The notes beneath the pieces are model-generated. The model made no database searches, was not told where the DNA came from, and was given only the letters and a program-made list of their open reading frames with translations. Below, in pieces: positions 27,301 to 39,300 of a stretch of 64,000 nt of DNA (within the stretch, counting starts at the first letter, position 1; each line of letters starts with the position of its first letter). Origin of the DNA: Varroa destructor (Eukaryota > Arthropoda > Arachnida > Mesostigmata > Varroidae). The stretch is from positions 32,532,061 through 32,596,060 of the forward strand of contig NW_019211454.1 in assembly GCF_002443255.2 (NCBI RefSeq), in the 5' to 3' direction. Both the position numbers and the translations under genes were made by a program.

Positions 27301-30300
27301 CCATCGATGCTTTCGCGTGAAAAACGTTCTCCTCGCCGTCGCTATACAGCCGATGGTACAGGAAAGCGTTAAGGATATATAGGTGACGTCAATTCGTTAT
27401 TTGCGAGTGCGTTTGATTTGTGCTAGCTAGTGGAAAAACTGCAGCGATTTTCAACGATTGAGAGCTACGATAAAGGGTTGCACGGGCTGAAAAAAGATAA
27501 AAAACGCTAAAGATAGACTGTGAATCATATAGTCTGTGCTGTCAATCGGTCAGCTGTTCTGCATCGTGCAGTAGCTATCCTAAGATGGTAGCAACGTAAT
27601 GATGATCGTTGGAGGTGGCTTTTCATAAGATCATGGCTTTGAATGATGTATGAATGGCTTAAAAAAAGGAGGAAAAAAGAAAATAGACTAAACTATCGAT
27701 TCCATTGAAAGATATCAATCGATCTATCCGAAAATGAATGAGAAACAGACGATGACAGTGATAGCAAAAGTGGCTTCATTTGTAACGCTGTAGAGTTGTT
27801 GAATGCTAAACGATGGCGAAGTTTGAGTATAGCGTGGTTTGGTAGAAGCGACAGATATCCACATGCTTTCCTAGGGTTTATTTTATGCTAAGAATTTGTT
27901 ACACGCTGAAAAGCAGACGTGTTTACATGGTAAACTCTGAGCTGACAATGATTGTTGGCAGCCTGGCGTTATTTGCCTAGCTAAAATTATTTAGAAATTC
28001 GTTAAACCGGGCTAAGATTTGACTTTATGCGCTGCTACCTCTGTCGCCTAATAGATCCCACCGCAACTGAAGAGAACGGTTAACGTCATGCAAGATCCTC
28101 GCTTGTCACTCTAGAAGCAGAAGAAAAAAAATGGCGGGTCTTCCGCCTTTTTGGCTTTTTTCGAAAATATGTAAGACAGACACAACTGAATCTTACTACT
28201 CGTATCTGTAACAAACGTACGTATTGAACTAAGCTCTTCAAATGTATAAATATGTTAGTCTCCATAGCCAATAATTCAACACATCAAAGTCGGAATCATT
28301 AACAGCGTTCATATTCATGATTAATGCAGTCAAAATAAAATGACAATACAGAAAGCATAACCACAAACGGTGACCATTCGCATACGTATTTGTCTCACTG
28401 TCTAAAGTATAGATTCTGTACCTTAAAATGTACTGAAATGCCCCTCTGATAAGATATGCATCGTCATCCAAGCTAAAAGCACGTTCTTATCGTTCCATGT
28501 TAGAGTTTGCCGTCGAAGCCTTTCTTTTTTACGGTGATGGCAGGGTGCGATAGTTGTCCGTAGTCTGGATTGCTGTTAAAGTGGCACGTTTGACTTTTCA
28601 TCACCTGCCTTTTGCGTACTTTTCCGTTTCCATTTTCTCGTTCGCCACAGAAAAGAAAAATGGGAAATCTTTTGTTTGGCCTCTATCTCACCTTTTCCTC
28701 CCCGAGCATTTGGCAATAGTTGCATTTTTACAATTTCTATATCCGCGATTTTCTCTAGCCTGGGCTGTTCCTTCGTCGGCCGTTATCGGTACCCCAGATC
28801 CATTTCTCCCTGTCCCGCGTTTTGTGTTTTCCCGCTGGCGTTAGCTCTGGAAATGCCCAGTAGAGTCTAACGAGAATGCAAACAATCCCACGGGAGCTCC
28901 AAAAAAACTCACAGGTATAGTTGTGCCAATGGTGGCGGATGACGAAAAAAGAAAGCAAAGACCGAAGGATGCAGCAAGCAAAAAGGACGCGAGAAGGGGC
29001 CAAAATAAGATAGGTGAAGGTCGAAGCAGGACAACGACAAATGAAATTCGATTGATCGTTGTGCCACTGGAGTAGACGCCTTGTGGTTGCAGCTAGCAGG
29101 CATTTGAAACTGGAAGATATACTTCAGTTCTGCGTAAAGTTGGCAGAAAGAGTGCATTAAGGCATACGGGTTTCACGTCAGGGCGCCGACGGCGTTCAAC
29201 TGAAATTGTTGCTAAAATAGATGAAAACGTTTTTGCGTGTGACGTTGTTACGCAAACTAACTGTACAGAATAAAGTATATTGCTGGTAAATAATTTGGAC
29301 GAATGTCGATTTATCCTATAACTAAATGTTTATTGTGAAATAGCTTCGCTAATCGTTTTAGTACGAACTCTTCACAACTGGATTGGCAAGATCAAGATAG
29401 GTAAAGATTGGTAAGACTGGCAAGATGCGTAAGGCACCGGACCTACAAGCATTAACCTTTTGGCTAGGACTCAACTAATTCCCAAGTGGTTTTCCAAAGT
29501 ATTCGAGTACTAACTTGCAGCTTACCGCTCAACTAAATTTAATCAGCACTGAAAAACGCGGCACGTCACAAAGAAAAGGCGCATACGTTATAACAGCCTA
29601 TTATTATTATTATTATTACAGATACAGCCTATACCTGAAACTATAGCATTTATATGTAGGCGGCATAAGATTGAGAAGGTATGCGAATATAAGAGCCTTG
29701 CTTACGTCATTATTAAGAAGGTATATTTTTCTGTTATTCCAGCCATCGTTCATAATGTATTCCGATGCAGTGTAACGGCTCGAAGATTTGATGTTGATTT
29801 GTGCTTTTGTGATATTTATGAATAATTACAGTATGCACCATATTAGCTTGTATATTGTAGCATGTATAGCATGTATATTGTAGCAAGTAATCACTTTATC
29901 CGCGGCTTTATCACATTGCCAAATACTTCCGATGTCAATGGGTCGTAGATTGCACAATAGGTAAGCTGCTGTTACGACTAGAGAGGATGAAGCTAGGAGA
30001 CGGCTAGCAACGTCTAAGGAACGGACCTACAGCCGCCGCGGTAGGAGCAACGATGGCGGGATTACTAAATGACATCGATTCAAAGAAAAAAATCCCTAGG
30101 GGCCGGGCAGCGGATTGACGCAGGTAGACCTAGAGAAATTGGTCCTGATTCCCCTGCTTGCGTTCTTCGCTCATTTAGGGCACTTCGTTCAGTTTGGCAA
30201 AACTTGCCTTCGAGCCCAGATAACAGCCGAGAAGACTGTCAATAACGAAGACAGCGACAGTGTCGGCAGCACGACGACCGCCAAATCACACCTGACCGCA

Positions 30301-33300
30301 AGAATAACTGCCGGTCCTAGCGGTTTCTAGGCGCTTTAGCACTTTACATTGTTGACAAACAAGGCAGCAGCCCGATATTTCCGGCATATGCTGCACTCAT
30401 AATTGGATCGGTTTTAAATCACCAGTGTTTGATAGTACGAGTCGCGTTGTGTCAGCATTGATGCCATCTGAAAGCTGAAATCCCGACAATCGTATATGCT
30501 GGATTGGCTTTATTCTGATTTTAGAGATTAGTAAAATTCCCGCAAACCTTAGCCCTATTTTGTTTTCCATTATTTTATTTAGGCAAAAATGCTGCCCAAA
30601 CACACAAACCGAGTGATGCCAGTTATGGTCAGGATATGTTATTGAAAAAAAACAGCTTGGACACGATTCTGTCGCTCTTGTTCTGAAGATTTCGATGTCA
30701 AAGATGATCTTCGTAGTGGTCGACTGATTACGAAAAACGCTGATAAAATTATTGGGTCAGACATCGTCAGGGAATTAAATATCTACCATCAGACAGCTTC
30801 AAATCATTGGAAGAACGCTCTACAAAAATGCAACGAAATCAAGGCAATACTATAACGGTCAACTACGGGTTATGGAAAGTAGTATAACAGTAATATGCAA
30901 AAAAAAAGTGCTTCATGAATCGTCACAAAGCCTGGACTGATGCCAAAAAAAAGATGACGATATGTGTCTGGTGGGGCTGAGAAAAAAAGATCGCGCATTA
31001 TGAGTTGCGGCCGCTTGACAGAACGATTGATTTGGGCCACTAAAATGTTGTCACCAGTGACCAGGACGGGCTCAAACGTTTATCACATACATTACTTAGC
31101 TACCCGACAAAAACCTCGAAGGGAAATTTCAATGCATACGCCATAAATCCCTAATCTTGAGCCAAGAAGAACTACTAGCTATTTCGACCTCTATCAATTC
31201 ATTTAGTTTCAATGGAGGGATGCAAACGTCAGTCGTCACAATTGAGCGATTAGGAAACGCAGAAATTCTACAGCGATGGATAATAGTTGAAAAATTAAGG
31301 AAAATTATCGCTAAAAATGGCTCGTATTGAATTTAGTTTTTGAGCTATAAAAATATATGTTTTGATAATAGTCAAAACTTTCGACCGCTCTCTCTTTCTA
31401 TATACATATAGAGAGCGGTCGAAATTTTTTGCTAATATGTAGAGGCACATCCCAATTAGACTTTTCTGTAGGCTTCAAGATCGTGCTTAATTGAAAACAA
31501 ATATTTTAATGAGATTTTTTATGGTGTGGCGGTCATGTTTATTCAACATGACCACAATCCAGCGCCCATTCGGGACCTAAGCCATAAGCCAATTATTTCC
31601 CAGATAATCCTTATTCAATACACACACCTAGTTTTAGTAACAGCGCATCAAACGATATTGGCAAATGTAAAGTGTCGCTCAAATACACTACGTGCAAAGA
31701 CCTTTGATTTTACTGCGGGCCAAAGGTCTCAAACGCGTAGAAGAAAGAGAAACAATCAAAAAGTTTAAAAATTGTAAAAATTCGAAAGCAATATCAAAAA
31801 GACTAACCGTCAAAGCTAATGTATGTTCTGCCAATGTATGTTCTCCAGTCTAAAACGACCGATAATCCTTTTTATAGAAAACCTAGACATATGAAAAATA
31901 GCCTTGGAAACTAGTTGGATTGGCAAATGTAAGCCTCTAAATGACTCAAAATCATCGGATCTGCTGATCTTTCATGAAAGCTAGCGCACTGTTTTTCGCT
32001 ATGACGAGTTTGTTGCCTTATTTTATGAAGGACTGGGTTTACTCAGATGTTATAGTAGTGGTAGTAGCGGTGCAATCATTGTGTAGAAATTATACATCAT
32101 AACATTATATCAAGATGGAAATGCCCGCACAGCATACTGTGCGCTTCTATCTACACATCCAATCATAGTTGCAGTAACCTCGATACCCTTTTTTTTCGTT
32201 AATTGTATTAACCTCAGCATAAATCGTGGCTTAACACTTAGGCGTGTAAGCTGCTGCGTCGAAGTCTTTCGACCATCTTGGATCTTCTTTTTTTCGCTGG
32301 TTTGTCGCTAGGCTGACAAAATTCGGGTTTAAAAGTGACGTGTTACCTTTATTTGGTAACGATTCGAAGTTGTGAATCATCGGACATGAGACATTTCTAT
32401 GTGCGTATTTTAACCCAAAAACACGTTGGGTTTGAAGGATCGCCTGGCCTCACATGGCTTGATCCGCCGTTTATTTTTAAGCTTGGTCTATTATTTAATA
32501 TTTGCTTGAGTTAACTCAAATTAGTAGTAGCACGTAACTTATAATAACATTTAATTTCAATGAGAATATAAAAATATAACTTAGACAATACACTGCATTA
32601 ATATAAAACACAACTGCCAAGTCGACCATGAATCCATATGTTTATTTTATTGCATTAGAGGCGCTCTTTGATTCGTTCGATGACGGTTATTTAGACGATA
32701 CATTGTGCTTCGGAAAGGGCGCCCTAATGCTCTGTCTGTTCGCTCTTCAGATAGTTTTCCCTCTACCATCTGCCGCTACAGATGAGGGTAAGCTCGCAAC
32801 ATTAGACTTTGAACAGGAAAAACGAGTTAAGGATCAACAAAGTGAGACAGACCTGTGGCGCTGAGAAGCAGTCAATAGCTGTTCGGGCGTCGCCCATACT
32901 GCTAATCTTGCCTACAACAACTTTGGTCGGATTGAGATACATTTTGAATAGGAAAAAAAAATATTTATTTTTGAGCCACGGCAGTGGCTCCCGCTCAAGG
33001 CGATCGGTACTACGGTGACGCTTGTTCTCATTCTTCTTATTCGAAGCGTCTAGTTCCTTTTTCGTCTGCATTTTAGATTATTTTCAATAGATAGTGTTTG
33101 AGTTCTTCAACTAAAATATGTTTTGCTATTTCGTTACAATGGAGATCAAATGTACACTGGCGGACGAACTAACGCGACCAGGCCATGAATGCTGAGTCCC
33201 GCGCTTGATTCCGCTATCGGTTGTCCTTAAGAACGAACGTCCGGACATCGATACGTTTCTGTACGCACAAAAAGCGTCGATTTATGTCATGGACATTCAG

Positions 33301-36300
33301 TGTAAAAGCGTAGGAGCAACTCGTCTGCACAAACATACAAGTATTCAGGCATTATCTCTTTTGTGCCCGAAAGAGCAGAAACACACAACAAAAACACACT
33401 TATCCGTGCACACGAAAACCTACAGAGAGTTTATTCTAAGTAAGCTATAGCGGTCCGGAAGAGCGTGTCGCATGGAATTGGCATGATATGCGCTGTCAAC
33501 GTAAGATTGTTTTAGGTCTTAGGCACTAGATGTTAGGCGTCTATCTACCCTGGCCGAAAAGCTCGGACATAAGCGTTTGAAAACAGCATTGAGGAAGACG
33601 ATTGCCATTAATCGACGTATTGAATCATCTAGGTACTAATGGTGAGAGGTTTCATTGCGGTAAGCATTGCAAAATAGATGGACTAATATGTAAACTAGGA
33701 TAGCTTGTCCAACGTCGTTTGCCGCTTCATGAGTGACTGTCGCTATATAGGAACGAACAACAAAAACGTGCACAAGATATAGCATACTTAAGAAGGCACG
33801 CAGCATCACCTGAGCTAATTACATTATCGCCATCTATTGACTCATTCTTCAACCAATACTTCAATTAGATCCTAGATTACCTAGAAATGGGAATCCCTAC
33901 GAAGGTGTAAGAAGAGTACAAGTGTGTAATACGGAACACCAATTCTATGGAGCATGGTTTGTCACTTGCTTCCGTATCAGAAAATCTACGTTAGCTAATT
34001 TGTGTCACCAATTGACTTTCTGCTCGTTTCACACTGCATTACGACACACGGGCGACATAGCACAAGACGGGCAGTGGCAGCACTAGCCAATTAGATCTGT
34101 GGGGATTATGTATTAACTAGTTTTTCTCTTGTTTTTTTTTTTACCTACAATCCAACGTACAAAGCCATACATGGAGGGCGGCAAGCACTAGATTCGTAAT
34201 ACCAGGGCAGTAATAATGTATTTCAATGGCGATTATGTGCCAAATTTCTCAAATTACCTATGCTCTTTAACGGCAGTGATGAACCATAAAATCCATACAA
34301 TTATCGACACTCTGTGTTTCACGCCGAAGCATATAAATCTGTAGTAAGTAACTCTGTTAGCATTTTCGACCGAGTACTGCAAGAAGCTAGCTTGGGAAAT
34401 TTGCTACAATCAATACTACATCTGTTATCCTTTGCAACAAGAGGCAGGTTTCAACAGTGATCGTTTTACGTTCCATTGTGGCTCTGTAAGTTGAAGAATA
34501 GCTCACCGATCGCAAGACTCGTACGGCCCTACAGGAAAGCAACTCGTAAGCTCTTCGTTGACTTTAAAACTCAAACAATGAACCGTTCCTGCTAAAGGAA
34601 ATGCCTCCCAACGGGTTTTTGGGCTTGTCTCTGCTCATAGGCCTATTGTGTTGACACTGGACGAATAAAGTAAGCGTTTAGTATCAGCCAGACAAAATAC
34701 AGATGATCCTCGCAATTTTTACGTTACTGCTAATAAGCTTTCGTAGGGCGGTAGGTATCCAGCGCAAACGCTAATGGTCGCACATAAATATCGAGACTCT
34801 TCGTTAGAGGCGTTAAACATTGAGCCCTTGGGACTCGTTCTTTCTTTATTCGCTCAACGCGTACTCATTGCGCGCTACTCTCGGTACGGGAGCCCTCGGG
34901 CAGGTCCTCCGGCGAAGTGCAGCTTTCGTTAGGACCCCAAAAACATATTTAGCGGCAAAAAGAAGAAGCACGAATCTACAGAAAATCTGTTGGCATCTGC
35001 TTCCACGGCAGATCCGGAGATCCACGGCATACTTATGGATCGGCCGTTTCCTTTAACATTAAATGTACGAACAACAGCAACTTGAGTAGCAAATATGGGC
35101 GTCACCAGCCAGATAGTCTATGAGCAATGGAATGGTAGATCAGTAGAATCGTCGTCGTCGCCGCCTTAGGCGCTAGAAAGGAGCTTTTTGTAGGTTGTTG
35201 AGGTCTCAGAGGGAAGAAGTTGTTAAGCTTGACAGTTTGTTGTACGCTGTATGTTTGTTGTTGTTTTGGATGGGTTACTTGTTCGCTCTGAGCTATTCAA
35301 ACAACAATAAGGGCCCAAATGTTTGTCGCAAACGCGCTTGCATTGCACTTATTTGATAAAGCTCCTTTCGAGATCACAACGCTTAGGTTCGATTGTATTT
35401 CGGACATTTCGGCCTGTGTTTCAAACATTTTACTTAGTGACCTTCCAGCCAAAGTTCCATGTAAGTCGGTGATACATATGATGATGTATGCTTCCTCTAG
35501 TCAGATAGGCAATATATTCCTGATATCACTATTGCCGATCTTGTTCAGTGCTGGCCACTCCGTTACTCTTGAAGTTTTGCTACGCACCCATGATACTAAC
35601 GTAACTACTGCCATATTTTATAGCTGAACGAAGAGTCAGAAAGTACACGTCGGCTTACTTACGAGCATGTTATGCTAAAGGCACTTGGAAATTCTGAGAA
35701 GTTTTTTTTTAAAGAACAAACATAATAAGTGAACGGGTGAAATGGTGTGGCCCCGAGAGGTTTCGATCAGTCTAAGTGTTTGTAGAGGTTATTTTAGAAG
35801 CGGCTGTTGGACGCGTGCCTCGTGTACGTCGTGCTCTATGGTCGACGCGTGATGCATATTTTTCGAATGAGCACAGGGTGATGTACATATTTTATGAATA
35901 TGGTTGTCATTTAATTAAATTAGAAGCGGAACCTTTCCCCCGTGGGAGTTCAGTAAACGTCCACCTGTCATTCTATTCAGAACTATCTGCCAAGTCTCAT
36001 GTAACATGAAGATACAACATGGTAAGACAATCTGGTTTAAACATATGGCCCGAGATTGGACACAGTGCAAAACCATATTGTGCTGCTGTGCTCTCTACGG
36101 GTGTACATATACGTTCAAACATTTGCATTAGCCCCATCTAAAAAACATTCTGCGAATTCTGGTTAGCTGCGGACGGTAGCAGGCATGGTTTTNNNNNNNN
36201 NNNNNNNNNNNNNNNNNGCAATGTCTATGAAACACATGTACTCCATGATATGTATGGGTAAGAAGTCGTGCCTGCTATTTGAAATATCGGTATTATAGGG

Positions 36301-39300
36301 TAGTCTGTAGTGGATTTATTTGTGGCGGGTCTCTCAAAATAGAAGCAGCAATAGTAATGACTGTTATTATCGTTTTTACCCTCTTTAAAGGTTAAAGCGT
36401 CAATATGATACATGGCGATCTAAGATCTTCATGCTAAAATGACAAGTACATCTAAAGAATATCTAGTCAAGTGAGCACCTAATTTCATAATACCCTGTGG
36501 TACAATATAGAGGACCTTTTTCCTGTTTTTATCTTGTCGCAAACCATGCATCGGATATAGACGAAGACGTCGCATAACATCATAGCTGAACCCGAATAAA
36601 CGGAGACCTATTTGAACATAAGTATTCTACATACAATAGTAGCAGTCGTATATATAATATTAATCGTAACAGAAAAAGCAGACGACAACATAAAACCGAA
36701 CATATCCATACGAATCGCTAGGCCAGAAAATTTCGTAACTTTGACTAGTATGCACCTCTATGACTGCCAACCTATCGAAACCGAAACGGACAACCGGTAC
36801 TCTTCTTGCGTCGAGTATCCCATCTATCGCCATAGTTCTTTTTTTGTATGGAGACTCGATTCCAATCTGTCAGCCAGCAGACAAGTCATTGTCTGGTTTC
36901 TTCCTTGGGTTTGGCGCCATTCTTATTTAGGGATCTTAACTATCGCCGACAATGGGTTTGCGAACATCCTACAGACGGCATTCTCGTCATCTGCTTTAGC
37001 TAGTTGACCAAAAAACGTCGACCGTTCAAAGACACCTATCAGTGATCGAACGCACTCGTGATAAACGGCCAAAGCAAGAAATGTAGATTCGTCACTCTCT
37101 GCCGTCTAAGTGTTTTGATGTTCCAGAGCACGATATATTGCGAACCACTATAATTTTAATTGATTTCATAAAGGCCTTGTTGATATGAAAAGGTATATAC
37201 GAGGTCTGGTTGATTTTGACTGCCGACTTCACGACAGGTTTTCATATTTGCCAGAAGAACTTGTGCATCTAACAAAATAGAAGGGTTTAAATAAGCCTAT
37301 ACATCCATACCGCTAACGTTCACAGTCGCGTGAGCCGTTACCATAAAATAAGGAAAACTGAATAGACGGGCATATTGCTACTGCTGGGCCACTTTAGCCA
37401 AAAACTCGACGAAAATTTATCAGTTCCGAGGCGACCAGATGGAAAGTAAAAGTTTAAACGTCCATACGTTTCACACGCGACCTTTCTCCATTGTGGAAAG
37501 ACGAATGTAAGTATTGTCACTTCGTTAGCTGGTCGCTAGAGGAACAACCGCCGTCATTGTCGTTTTTACATTGACAAGAGGGTTCGTTTCAGTCGTACAC
37601 AGAATGGGGGATAACGTGCAAACGTGCGGAAGCAACGAGCCACCCCCGCAGAAGGTTGACCATGACACGAACATTGCCCTTCCACAGAACTGCTGGCTGG
37701 TGGCACAGCATGCAATAGAAAGTGGGATTTTGCATGCGGTGAATCAAGATGAAACCAAGTGGCCATTTACAGAACGATTGTTCATTGGACTGTATCTCCC
37801 GATGCAAGTTGGATGAGTTTTTCATTGTTAAACATCCATCTTATCTAGCGTTGGGAGAATACCAACTCGTTGTTATGAATCGACCACACTGTCTGGTGGA
37901 ACACCTTTGAAAGGATCAACCGAACCTTACTCGATTCTCTGATATCGCATTCGATTACACACCAGATTTTTGTTTCTAGAAAAATTAATTTTGTTAATAA
38001 TGATAAATTCAAATTCCTGCCCGATGTGAGCTTAATCACCTCTACGTTTTGAGTTTAGAGCCGTGTGGCATTTCATCAGACGACTGGCTCCCATCACGAA
38101 ACGAAGTCTGTTTATGTCTAAACTTAATCACCTGCTTTATCTTTATGCCGCTTCAATGATTTCGCGTGCATATGATACAAATATTGGAACGCTATTATAT
38201 ACGTCTCTCAGCGTGCGATTACCTGCAGAAAGAGAAGCTAGAGAATTTATATGGGTCTTTTAATGCGAGTTACTGGTGCACCCCATATAGAGAACCTTCT
38301 AGGAAACAAGGGCTCATGGAAGCTGCAAGCGCAAGAGTTAAGTGTTCATATTTTCGATCGTACCTCTATAATTGGTTCACAGAATATCAACTGCGGGCAT
38401 CTCAGCACCGAGTCAAAAAAGTTATCTATCTGCCTTAAAGTTCGTACGTGTACTGAATCGGCATGAGCCTTTTGGCTCTCGCAATTGCTAACTTTTTCCT
38501 TTCAGACTCGGCACCGTCGTAAAGGCCCACACAATAGACGAAACTGTAATAGGGAAAAATTCACTGCAGTGAAATCTTAATCTTAAATCTCACAAAGTGG
38601 GCGCGGTCTGTTTTTTTTTTTAAAATAATTTCTGTATTTTATTTAACTCTTTTCTCGTATACTTAGTTTGACTGAGCTGATTATTATATTTATTCATACG
38701 TTCGCTTGTAAAAGAGCTATATTAAGCATCAGTATATATATATATTGACGCTTCCGATTGATAGTGTGCTAACGCTTTTAAGTACACCAATCACGCAGGC
38801 ACAGGGTTTACCGCTTCTCCCGCTCTTATGTTTAAGTTATAATCGCTAGTAATATTCATTTTTATCGTTCACCGGAGGAAAATCTGTCCTACTGTTCGTC
38901 CTATTCTTTTGTACTTCGAAACGCAAATATGGCGCCATACAGTCAACCGTTACCATAATCCATTGCACCTATCATACTGGTTGACGATTTCTCCGCTCTA
39001 ATTATATTTCAATATTACACTGTGCAGTACCTTTTTCATTTACAAACAGTTCACAATGAAAAACGTACTTAACGTACTCTCCCAATTGCTGCTGATTCAT
39101 TGTCTCTCATAGTTTCCTCATAACCAATGAGTGGGATGATTAAACTTGCTTACTACGTGCGTCAATAAATCTAAATAGGGACGTTTTTTACATGTTCGAA
39201 TGTTTGTCACAATGGTTGTTTTTTTCCTTCTCTGTTTGTGCGTAATGAAGATGTGTGTCCGTGTATTTTAGATGAACTCTCCATCATATGTTCGCCGTAC

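Noticed and set aside
36612..37007. 131-codon plus-strand frame with a hydrophobic start
   Set aside because: It starts with TTG, has no suitable ATG upstream of the hydrophobic part, no recognisable family, and no splice or promoter support.
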